A stretch of DNA of 20,331 bases. It comes from a virus. Each line of letters begins with the position of its first letter. The stretch's first letter is position 1. Both the position numbers and the translations under genes were made by a program. The notes under the pieces are model-generated. The model was not told the origin of the DNA. It was given only the letters and a program-made list of their open reading frames with translations, and made no database searches. Positions 8,054 through 15,022 of this stretch are shown in pieces. The DNA is taken from IMG/VR virus record IMGVR_UViG_3300027861_000245, positions 1-20,331 of that record. One strand, written 5' to 3'.

Positions 8054-8943
8054 TAGTTCAAGTTGATGTTGGTTCCAGTAATGTTGACATCGCCTGATGC
8101 CGTTAAGTCCAAGTCACCTGTGCTACTGAGTAGGATCTTGCCGCTCTCAGTCATCTTCAGTGTGTGACCGCCGTTTGTTGAAAGTTCTACGATGTCAGTA
8201 GAGCTGTTCATTGACAGTTGGTGTCCATCGTCTGTGTTGATTTCAATCTTTGGAGTCTCATCATCAAGCCAAATCTCTTGACCACCTTTAGTGGTAATCA
8301 CGATTGACTCCTTACCGCTAATGTCTGACATCAAAATGTTATGACCCAACGGAGTCTGCATTTCAAGTCTTCGAGTAGCTGCTTTGTCATCAAAACTAAT
8401 GATGTGACCACCCGCAGTTTCTAGCGTGACGTGTTGACTATCTCCACCGGAGTTATCATCGAAGATGATTTTATGCCCTCCAGGAGTTCTAATAGCCGAG
8501 ACCTTCCGAGCTTCAGCAGTTGCCCCGTCAATGTTCGATCCGGGGTAGACGTTACCCGCGTGTCGGCTTTGCCCTGTTGTGTCTGCTGCTCGCTGCCCTA
8601 CTTCAGTGATCGTATCGTCCTTACCCCAAACAGTTCCCATCCAGAACGGATGATGCGGATCACCCTGCATGTACATCACCGCAACTTGCGAACCTACCGG
8701 GGGAACTCTGTAGTCCCCGTGGTCAGTACCACCACCGCCTAGTGAAATGAAGTGCGCCCAAGGTAATGCCGAAGTTGGGATCTTAGATTTATCCGTGTTG
8801 ACGGCTGACACTCGAACCTTTACACGCCCAAGAATCTTTGGATCATCAGTGTCTTCGATTAAGCCGATATAAACACCGTAGTATCTATCTCTCAATCGTT
8901 GACGGTCTTGATTGCCAGCTTGGTTTAAGCCTGGATCAGTCAT
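8053..8943 (-). CDS. Baseplate spike protein (gp5/gpV/VgrG-like, no lysozyme domain)
   Basis: A 296-residue protein starting at ATG 8943 with CGGAG seven bases upstream. Residues of about 20-110 form the OB-fold: YYGVYIGLIEDTDDPKILGRVKVRV, then DHGDYRVPPVGSQVAVMYMQGD and PFWMGTVWG, the classic pattern of gp5/gpV N-terminal domains. Residues 155-296 are a beta-helix made of turns with a recurring (G/L/D)GH or GGQ motif at 155, 178, 199, 220, 239 and 258, spaced 23 to 19 residues, ending in GDLDLTASGDVNITG. As a trimer it should form the membrane-piercing needle, held by the hub protein upstream and capped by the PAAR protein downstream. There is no T4-type lysozyme domain between the OB-fold and the helix. 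Confidence 0.93.
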   Translation of the reverse strand: MTDPGLNQAGNQDRQRLRDRYYGVYIGLIEDTDDPKILGRVKVRVSAVNTDKSKIPTSALPWAHFISLGGGGTDHGDYRVPPVGSQVAVMYMQGDPHHPFWMGTVWGKDDTITEVGQRAADTTGQSRHAGNVYPGSNIDGATAEARKVSAIRTPGGHKIIFDDNSGGDSQHVTLETAGGHIISFDDKAATRRLEMQTPLGHNILMSDISGKESIVITTKGGQEIWLDDETPKIEINTDDGHQLSMNSSTDIVELSTNGGHTLKMTESGKILLSSTGDLDLTASGDVNITGTNINLN

Positions 8944-8946
8944 GGT

Positions 8947-10161
8947 TTACTCCGATGTGATTTCAGCACCTTCATCACGGTCGTTTTCACCACGATCAAT
9001 GAGCTTCTGTTGTCGCTTAGTGCCAGCGTTCTTACCTTGATCTGGGTGACGGCTTCCGTCTGTGCCTAGTTCAAGGTTTGTAACGTAGCTACCTCTCGTG
9101 ATGGCATGCTTAACGCGGTAGATGCGATAGACTCCGCTGGTGTAGTGGATGTCACCGTCTGTCTTCTGTACCATCACTTCGATTAGGTCTCCTACCACAA
9201 GGGTTGGGTCTCCTAGAATCTGCATGGATGCTCGCCATGTTAGTGTTCGAGCTTTAGCCAACTTCCAGTTAGCCCACGCTTCCACTTGCTTTGGATCGTC
9301 GTAAGGCAGGGTGTACATTCTCCCTGTGTTACCGCCTTGATCCTCAGTCTGAATTGTCCTATCGCCTTGAGCAATTCGAGGGCCGCTATTGTCGATGTTG
9401 ATGTTTTGAACAATGGGTTGTTTTGACAACACATCGTAGCCTTCTACCCGAATGTCCCCACCACCACTAGCTAACATCATGTACCCGTTAAACTGCGGAG
9501 CAAAGCTCAACACTTCCGAGTTTTCAGTACGTCCGTAGATGTACCTTCTAATGATGCCTTGCTCATAGTCCGGCGTTCTGAAGATAATTGTATTACCTTC
9601 ACACCTGAACTCATAACCAGATTGCCCGGTTCGAGCTGAGACAGCTTTGGGCTTTAATACGTTCTCAATGAAAAACGCATTCGTCACATTCTGCTGTTCA
9701 ATGGTTATCCGTCCTGAAGTTTCTTCAATGTCCAGATTCCAATTTCTCGTGCCGAAGACATCAGCAACGATGTCACTAACCTTTTGACTCTTCCAAGAGC
9801 GCGAGTAAACTTGTTGCGAGTCACGCAGCAAGTTACCCGTCAACTCTAAGTGCAACCGTAGTCCTGTATGCTCAAAGGTTGGTTGATACTTTAGTACCAC
9901 CCCTTCTTGAAGCTTTGAAGTCCTACCATTAGCCCAACCGAATTCGTACTGAATCGCTCTGTCATCAGGGATGATTAGATTTTCTAATGTATCCCACTCT
10001 TGGTCAAACAAGGTGATGCTTGTTTTACCCATCGAGCCATCCGACAACACCTCATGAGAAAACTTCTCTAGGTAATTGGGGATAGCGTTAATGTCCCTAC
10101 CCCCAAGGATGATCCGTACAGATGGCACTCCTGGAGATAGCCAGGATTTAATCTCAGCCAT
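8947..10161 (-). CDS. Baseplate hub protein (gp27 / P2 gpD-like)
   Basis: A 404-residue protein starting at ATG 10161, four bases after the first base of the preceding gene's TAA. N-terminal beta segments (PSVRIILGGRDI, KTSITLFDQEWDTLENLIIPDD, IQYEFGWANG), a middle segment SWKSQKVSDIVADVFGTRNW and the late segment GDPTLVVGDLIEVMVQ followed by SGVYRIYRVKHAITRGSYVTNLEL fit the gp27/gpD hub family, whose trimer forms a torus between tube and spike. Its place directly before the OB-fold spike gene supports this. The C-terminus, after about residue 370, is a charged, probably disordered tail rich in Gly, Arg, Asp and Glu. Confidence 0.85.
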   Translation of the reverse strand: MAEIKSWLSPGVPSVRIILGGRDINAIPNYLEKFSHEVLSDGSMGKTSITLFDQEWDTLENLIIPDDRAIQYEFGWANGRTSKLQEGVVLKYQPTFEHTGLRLHLELTGNLLRDSQQVYSRSWKSQKVSDIVADVFGTRNWNLDIEETSGRITIEQQNVTNAFFIENVLKPKAVSARTGQSGYEFRCEGNTIIFRTPDYEQGIIRRYIYGRTENSEVLSFAPQFNGYMMLASGGGDIRVEGYDVLSKQPIVQNINIDNSGPRIAQGDRTIQTEDQGGNTGRMYTLPYDDPKQVEAWANWKLAKARTLTWRASMQILGDPTLVVGDLIEVMVQKTDGDIHYTSGVYRIYRVKHAITRGSYVTNLELGTDGSRHPDQGKNAGTKRQQKLIDRGENDRDEGAEITSE

Positions 10162-10162
10162 C

Positions 10163-10609
10163 TTATGTATTTCCGAATGAAGTATCTATTAAGCCAGCAG
10201 GTCGATTAACAGGAAGAGCCGGACGGCTTTCACCTGTATCCAAATTGCGTTGCAGCAATCTCGACAGGACATCAGATTTATTTGGTATCCTCAAGGGCAT
10301 ACCAACTGGCATCCCGCCGTTACCGCGACCATCAGCGAATTGATTAGTGATGTCATTAGCGTGAGCAATCACCCACCACAAATTGACATCCCCGTAAAAC
10401 TCGTAAGCGATTAGATCCAGTCTTCCAATATCCGTTTGCCGGACAACGTGTACAAGATCCTGATCGGTCTGCTCAAAATCAAACGGCTCCCAAATGCCCC
10501 AGTAAAAAACATTAGAGCCTTTACTAGGGTCAGAGTCCGAAGCTGCTTGAAACAGTTTGGTTCTTTGGTAAGGACTGCTAGCCTTGAGTTTGATTGTTCT
10601 ACCAGCCAT
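10163..10609 (-). CDS. gp53-like baseplate protein with LysM-like fold
   Basis: A 148-residue protein whose ATG at 10609 overlaps the previous gene's TAA (TAATG). Residues of about 59-110 (IGRLDLIAYEFYGDVNLWWVIAHANDI, then GMPVGMPLRIPN) match the LysM-like module seen in T4 gp53 and equivalent contractile-injection-system proteins: a 'LD.iAy.fYGd..LWWvIa.aN.I' block followed by 'G..L.IP'. Here the module is structural and helps join wedges to the hub, rather than binding peptidoglycan during host entry. It lies between the tube initiator and hub genes, the same neighbourhood as in many myovirus clusters. Confidence 0.8.
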   Translation of the reverse strand: MAGRTIKLKASSPYQRTKLFQAASDSDPSKGSNVFYWGIWEPFDFEQTDQDLVHVVRQTDIGRLDLIAYEFYGDVNLWWVIAHANDITNQFADGRGNGGMPVGMPLRIPNKSDVLSRLLQRNLDTGESRPALPVNRPAGLIDTSFGNT

Positions 10610-11118
10610 TACGTTCTCACCTCCGAACTAGACAGAAGCCTATCGCTCACCTCTTCCAAGGTTAACGAAATGATTGCGTGATAACTCGTTAAGTCCGGGG
10701 TTGTCCACGGGCCTTTAATTACTGGAGCTACGTTTGTGCAAACACACCTCACATCAATGAGTGTGCCGAAGACAAAGATAACCGTAGGCGTAGGGAGGTA
10801 AACACCTCCCTTCACTTCTGGGTAAACCAATGACTCACACCACCTCACTCGACCGTCAATTTCCGACTCCGGTACTCCATCATCACCACCATCTACTGAA
10901 GCCATGAAGCCTAGTGTCAGGTTGAAGATTTTAGTTGTTGAAGAGCTGTACACCCGAATCGGTTCTGACCTACCTAGGATGGGAACCGATGCGTACTCCG
11001 CTGCTTTGTTCCAAGCGATTTCATCCGGCACAAGTTGGAACTCTAATCGTTCCTCCGTGTTGTCCTCAAGATAAAGGAACGCCGTTTGAAGTGTTGTTAC
11101 TTTGCTTTGAATTGGCAT
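10609..11118 (-). CDS. Tail tube initiator / baseplate-proximal protein
   Basis: A 169-residue beta-rich protein; its ATG at 11118 overlaps the tape measure's TAA (TAATG). The layout LEFQLVPDEIAWNKAAEYASVPILGRSEPIRVYSSSTTKIFNLTLGFMA, followed by a segment defining a threshold (VRWCESLVYPE), a 'P.P.v.f.fG' strand (LPTPTVIFVFGTLIDVRCVC) and an ending that describes late strands (SYHAIISLTLEEVSD), resembles the tube-like proteins (N-terminal part of Pvc7-type LysM proteins, T4 gp48/gp54 analogues) that start tube polymerisation on the hub. Identification rests on this pattern and on position right after the tape measure; exact family is uncertain. Confidence 0.65.
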   Translation of the reverse strand: MPIQSKVTTLQTAFLYLEDNTEERLEFQLVPDEIAWNKAAEYASVPILGRSEPIRVYSSSTTKIFNLTLGFMASVDGGDDGVPESEIDGRVRWCESLVYPEVKGGVYLPTPTVIFVFGTLIDVRCVCTNVAPVIKGPWTTPDLTSYHAIISLTLEEVSDRLLSSSEVRT

Positions 11119-13451
11119 TAGACTCCGTACCCCGTGGTTAGGTCAGACTCACCTAAATTCAGGCTATTGTTTTGAGTGTTACTTCTAGCAGCTACACCAG
11201 GAGAACCACCCAAGCTATCTAGCTTTTCAGCTAACATCGTGAAGCCCCATTCGAGGCGGTCTGTTACAGCATTCGACATCTCGTTAGTAGCCTCAGCCGT
11301 TCCTTCACTTGTTGGTGCTTGCATCATCATTTCAGCTCCCCCAACGTCTAAGTTAGAAGTATCAACTTTGACATTTTCAGGAGTCTCTACACCAAGCTCT
11401 TTCATTTGCTCTGGGGTAAGACTATCCCCTTGCGCTTGAGCTAACGCTTTTGCAGCATTTTTCTTTGCGTCGTCTTCATTAATCGCGGCTTCTGGATTGC
11501 CATGTTCTCCAAGCAATTTATCTTTGTCAATGATGCCTAGCCAATCAAGTACCTTGAGTACCCAACCAAACGTCTTATCAACAAAGGAAGCAATTTTCTT
11601 AATGATCCATCCTGCAACATCCATGATGATTGTCAAAGGTTTCAAAATCAAGAAATTGATTACCTTGCCTATCATCTTAAAACTCTTTAATAAGACGTTC
11701 CATACAATCTTACCAATGAACATCAGTAATTCTCTAATGGGCTTAGTTACTTGCCAAATCACTTGCAAGATCGTCCAGACCTTACTTAGTGAACTTACAA
11801 TAACATCCCAAATGATCTTGCCTAAACTCATTGCAGCGTCTATGACTGGCTTAATGGCTTCCCACACTGAGCCTAGCACTGGGAGAACTTTGTCTGCCCA
11901 AACTGCTCGCACGGTATCGGAGTGCTTCCACAAGAGGTACACACCCGCTGCCACTGCTGCTACTGCTGCAATGATTAGAAGGATTGGGCCAAGAGCAGTA
12001 AGAGAGACCATCCGAAAGTCCTTCATAGCGTCCATTGCATAACCAGCCCCACTGACGACAGAGCCAAAACCTTTACCCCCCATCACCAACAAGTTTAACC
12101 CTGCTGCCGCTGACATTGGGTTGAACTCTTTCATAAAGTCCAACACCTCAACACCCGACACACCAAACATCGACATGCTAGCAATGCCTTTAGTCGTTGC
12201 TTCTGAGAACTTTTCAAAGGCTGTCTTGTTAGCGTCTGAAGCATCCGCCATCTCTAGAGACGCTGAAGTAGCTTTCAACATCATAGATTCGGCTGAGTTA
12301 CCCGTGACCGCCAACTTGCTATTAATCGACTCTATGTTAGATCCTAAGTTCCTGAATGCAGCCACTGAGCCTTGAAACTCCATTATCTCCATCATAGGTT
12401 TCAAAGAGCTGTCGGACATATCGTTAATACTTCCGGCTAAGTTATCGAAGAGACCTTCGAGGTTTCCGCTCTTCAACCTAGATTCAATCTCCTTGAAAGG
12501 TCGGTTTAGCAAGATACTCATTTGTTGTTGAGCTTCCTTGTCTCCACCAATACCTTTCGCCAGAGCATCTGCCATCGAAGACCCGGCCTCGCCCCAGTTC
12601 TCAGACAGAGAACCCGTAACACCTGCTAGGTTAGATAGCAGTGCCGCACTTTGATCCGAAGACATCTTCTTCAAAGCAGGGCCAACCATCTCAATCTGTT
12701 GCAACATTGCCTCAGATAACATCCCTGTATCAGCCGCCGTCTGTTGACCTACCTTACGGGTAGTGTTGAAGACATTAGCAATTTGATTAGCAGTGTATTC
12801 GTAGTCATCTGCTAATCGGTACGCAAGTTTTGAAGCAGTCTCTACGGAAGTTGTCGTAGCTGTTGCGTAGTTCGCAGCAGCAGGAGCCAATTCCAAAAGC
12901 ATTTTAAGGTTTGTCACACCTGCTTCAGTTAAAGCTTTCGCAGCAGCCGCAGTTTCGTTCAACGCTGAGCCGCCTTCGACTCCAGCGTTTACTAGCTCCC
13001 TCTTAAACAAACTTAGACGTGTTCGGCTAAGCCCTAAATGTTGGTTCATCTGGTTAACAGATTCTACAAACGAGCCAACTTCTTCACCTCCGCCTGAAGA
13101 GAACGCGGAACTCACTTTCGATCCAATGTCTTTTATCCCCTCTCCGAATGCTCCGAAGGTTGCCATGTCAGGAAGGGAGAATCCTTTGAAAGCACTAAAC
13201 TTCTTTCGGATCATTGTCAAACCCCCACCAACAAAGTCAAAAGACCTTCGAGAGTCCAATGACCATTTGTTAGTGCGGGTTCGCATCGTATTGTAGAAGC
13301 TTGAGGCTTTATCTTGAAGACCTTGCCACGACTTCTGCGCAATCGCAATGGCTTTATCGCCTTTTTGAAAGTCGTTACGAACGTCTTTCCAGACTTTACC
13401 AGCCTTATTTTCTAAGTCTACGACCCACTTAATTAGTGTGGCTTCCATCAT
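11118..13451 (-). CDS. Tail tape measure protein
   Basis: A 777-residue protein starting at tandem ATG codons at 13451, with GAGG twelve bases upstream. It shows the features of tape measures: long Ala/Ser/Met/Leu-rich helical stretches, a 'LSRTRLSLFKRELVNAGVEG' and later 'GSVAAFRNLG' type of region typical of phage TP901-like tape measures (residues about 140-400), and strongly hydrophobic segments at about 480-510 (ALGPILLIIAAVAAVAAGVYLL) and 550-640 with several Trp. It sits between the chaperone frames and the tube initiator. It fixes tail length, is encircled by the tube, and is thought to leave first during injection. At about 1.5 angstroms per residue the predicted tail is near 115 nm. 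Confidence 0.9.
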   Translation of the reverse strand: MMEATLIKWVVDLENKAGKVWKDVRNDFQKGDKAIAIAQKSWQGLQDKASSFYNTMRTRTNKWSLDSRRSFDFVGGGLTMIRKKFSAFKGFSLPDMATFGAFGEGIKDIGSKVSSAFSSGGGEEVGSFVESVNQMNQHLGLSRTRLSLFKRELVNAGVEGGSALNETAAAAKALTEAGVTNLKMLLELAPAAANYATATTTSVETASKLAYRLADDYEYTANQIANVFNTTRKVGQQTAADTGMLSEAMLQQIEMVGPALKKMSSDQSAALLSNLAGVTGSLSENWGEAGSSMADALAKGIGGDKEAQQQMSILLNRPFKEIESRLKSGNLEGLFDNLAGSINDMSDSSLKPMMEIMEFQGSVAAFRNLGSNIESINSKLAVTGNSAESMMLKATSASLEMADASDANKTAFEKFSEATTKGIASMSMFGVSGVEVLDFMKEFNPMSAAAGLNLLVMGGKGFGSVVSGAGYAMDAMKDFRMVSLTALGPILLIIAAVAAVAAGVYLLWKHSDTVRAVWADKVLPVLGSVWEAIKPVIDAAMSLGKIIWDVIVSSLSKVWTILQVIWQVTKPIRELLMFIGKIVWNVLLKSFKMIGKVINFLILKPLTIIMDVAGWIIKKIASFVDKTFGWVLKVLDWLGIIDKDKLLGEHGNPEAAINEDDAKKNAAKALAQAQGDSLTPEQMKELGVETPENVKVDTSNLDVGGAEMMMQAPTSEGTAEATNEMSNAVTDRLEWGFTMLAEKLDSLGGSPGVAARSNTQNNSLNLGESDLTTGYGV

Positions 13452-13453
13452 GG

Positions 13454-13639
13454 CTAAGATTTACCTCTACTAGCTTTATCAATGGCTTCTTTCTTCTCAC
13501 GCAAGACTTTATTGAGCAAACTAATTGTCTGCACACGTTCCACTCTTGCCATGCCTTCCACACAACTCCAAGTTATGCCTTTGGAGTGGTATGCTATGTA
13601 GAACTGCTGCTCAAGCAGATCCTTGTACGTCCCGGTCAC
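13454..13639 (-). CDS. Second frame of tail assembly chaperone (downstream partner of gp26-like protein)
   Basis: A short frame in +1 relative to the gp26-like gene, ending two bases before the tape measure. The body TYKDLLEQQFYIAYHSKGITWSCVEGMA followed by a charged helix (NKVLREKKEAIDKA) looks like the small domain that follows gp26-like proteins in T4-related and other myoviruses. The frame is open from a TAA just upstream of 13672, giving three possibilities: TTG at 13672 (72 residues, weak signal), GTG at 13639 (61 residues, with GGAGG four bases upstream, my choice for an independent start), or no start of its own and entry by +1 frameshift from the overlapping gene at CCC-C (13652-13649), which would give a fused product of about 316 residues. 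Confidence 0.7.
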   Translation of the reverse strand: MTGTYKDLLEQQFYIAYHSKGITWSCVEGMARVERVQTISLLNKVLREKKEAIDKASRGKS

Positions 13640-14405
13640 GCTTCCTCCGGGGACGAAAGAACTCTGCCCCAAAGGGCAGCGTTACCTCATCGTGAAAGAA
13701 GCCACAAGAAGGACACTCAACATCAATTTGAAGATCGTAACCGAAGTTCATATCATCAATCGCATCTCTGAGTGCTAGTGAGTCTGGGCCTTCTAAGTTG
13801 TCTACCATCGTTTGAATTGCAAAGCGGGACTCCGGTTGCTCACCATCGACAGTTTCAATGTGTTTAGCCAGCCTGAGCGTATACGCCGGATCACCACTCT
13901 GTACACCAACTTTTTTCTGTACCGTGGCAACGTGCTTGGCTAAAGCTGCTTCATCAAATCCTCGGAGCAACCGTAGTCCCAACTTTTTCTCGCTGTGGGG
14001 TAGTGTAATCTCATACGGCTCTTGGTATTTTTCAGAAGCTTCCGTGTATGGAAAATCCTCCAAAAGATTTTTATCGTGTCGAGCCTGGACACTGCACTGT
14101 TCACACTTATGTTGGAAGGAGTAAGCATTGCCGTATGATAGACCACGAATCTGAATTAACAGAAATAGTCTATCCGGTAAAACCAGATCCTTTGGATTGA
14201 ATTTGTCAGGGAACTCAACACAGTTTTGAAACACCTGTGTAAGTTTTGACTCATGCCCCCCACCTGCCCCTGAAAAGATTTTCTCTTCTCTGGTAGTAAA
14301 GGATGCAATTTTAATTTCGCCCCCAGGTAATTTTCCTTCATAGAAAACTCCTAGAGATGGAAGTGTAACGACTTTTGTTAAAGTCCGTTTATCAAGATTT
14401 CCCAT
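13611..14405 (-). CDS. gp26-like baseplate/tail assembly chaperone with CxxC pairs
   Basis: A 264-residue protein starting at ATG 14405 with AGGAG seven bases upstream. It matches the layout of T4 gp26-like baseplate assembly proteins: an N-terminal TLPSLGVFYEGKLPGGEIKIASFTTREEK block, a helical middle, one CxxC pair at 101/104 (HKCEQC), a second at 231/234 (ECPSC), and a final LPFGAEFFRPR. The four cysteines probably bind zinc. Such proteins help baseplate hub or tail assembly and are not always present in the virion. It lies between tube and tape measure, the place where chaperones with a frameshifted long form are usual. It ends with TGA at 13611, after a basic tail that is read only in this frame. 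Confidence 0.75.
   Translation of the reverse strand: MGNLDKRTLTKVVTLPSLGVFYEGKLPGGEIKIASFTTREEKIFSGAGGGHESKLTQVFQNCVEFPDKFNPKDLVLPDRLFLLIQIRGLSYGNAYSFQHKCEQCSVQARHDKNLLEDFPYTEASEKYQEPYEITLPHSEKKLGLRLLRGFDEAALAKHVATVQKKVGVQSGDPAYTLRLAKHIETVDGEQPESRFAIQTMVDNLEGPDSLALRDAIDDMNFGYDLQIDVECPSCGFFHDEVTLPFGAEFFRPRRKRDRDVQGSA
13644..13652 (-). promoter_or_regulatory. CCCC slip candidate and GGAGG ribosome binding site in the chaperone overlap
   Basis: In the 62-base overlap the transcript reads CGT CCC CGG AGG AAG CGTG. CCC.C allows a proline tRNA to move +1 onto an identical CCC codon just before CGG AGG, codons that are often slow. The adjoining GGAGG is also a good Shine-Dalgarno sequence for GTG at 13639, with rather short spacing. 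The sequence alone does not separate frameshifting from independent initiation. Confidence 0.45.
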
Positions 14406-14426
14406 CGTTGTACTCCTAGTAAAGAA

Positions 14427-14457
14427 CTTGGGATGACGTATGAGACATCACCCCAAG
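14427..14457 (-). terminator. 12-bp hairpin after the tube gene (attenuator or RNA-stabilising stem)
   Basis: Ten bases after the tube gene stop, the transcript folds perfectly: CTTGGGGTGATG pairs with CGTCATCCCAAG (two G-T wobbles) around a 7-base loop, TCTCATA. Only a broken U-tract (TTCTTT) follows, so termination would be partial. Its place between the highly made tube and the low-copy chaperone and tape measure genes suggests transcript attenuation or 3'-end protection of the sheath-tube message. The AGGAG of the next gene starts nine bases after the stem. Confidence 0.7.
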
Positions 14458-14466
14458 CGAAAGTTT

Positions 14467-15009
14467 TTAAGCCGCCCCAGTATTAGTGAGGGTTGGCTTT
14501 GCCTTGTCGTAGCGCAAGGTTAGTTCAATCTTCACTGGTTCACTCGACGACATATCAAGCGTACCCCAGTTAGCTGATTGGATCCAGCAGCCGACTAATA
14601 GCCAACTGCGTTCAGCAGATCCATCCGGTGCAAACAAAGTAATCTCGCAATTTTTCTTGTAATCTTTTGCGAGACCGATTTGATCTGTCTCCGGGTTGTA
14701 AACCATTTCACTCCAGACTTTGAACGCATTAGCAATGCCTACATCCACCATATCTTTGATTGTCAAAGGGATGGTTTCATAAGTTGCTTTGCCAGCCACA
14801 AACCGTTTGGAGTTCAAGAAGTTTAATTCAATTTCTTCAATGGTCAGGGTTGGTAGGTTCGCAGTTTCTAGAGCGACGTGGAGACCTTCACCACTAAGGA
14901 TGTCAGCACCAGCAATGGTATCGGTTACAGTGAACAGCCAGTTGTTAGATCGCTGTGGTTCATACAAGCCTTGAGCTTGTGCAAGAGCGTCGGCATTGGT
15001 ATTAGCCAT
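14467..15009 (-). CDS. Tail tube protein (T4 gp19-like)
   Basis: A 180-residue protein starting at ATG 15009 with GAGG nine bases upstream. It carries the gp19-family pattern: NNWLFTVTDTIAG, then LHVALETANLPTLTIEEIELNFLNSKRFVAGKATYETIPLTIKDMVD, then AFKVWSEMVYNPETDQIG and late strands GSAERSWLLVGCWIQSANWGTLDMSSSEPVKIELTLRYDKA. Stacked hexamers form the inner tube through which DNA and the tape measure pass. It follows the sheath gene by 13 bases, the standard sheath-tube pair, and is followed by a strong hairpin. Length is near the family norm of about 150-180. Confidence 0.95.
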   Translation of the reverse strand: MANTNADALAQAQGLYEPQRSNNWLFTVTDTIAGADILSGEGLHVALETANLPTLTIEEIELNFLNSKRFVAGKATYETIPLTIKDMVDVGIANAFKVWSEMVYNPETDQIGLAKDYKKNCEITLFAPDGSAERSWLLVGCWIQSANWGTLDMSSSEPVKIELTLRYDKAKPTLTNTGAA

Positions 15010-15022
15010 TAGATGTTACCTC

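Noticed and set aside
11497-12042. Plus-strand open frame of 181 codons
   Set aside because: It lies antisense to the tape measure, has low-complexity Ser/Leu/Met/Ile content that mirrors the helical gene, and there is no supporting ribosome binding site or family pattern.
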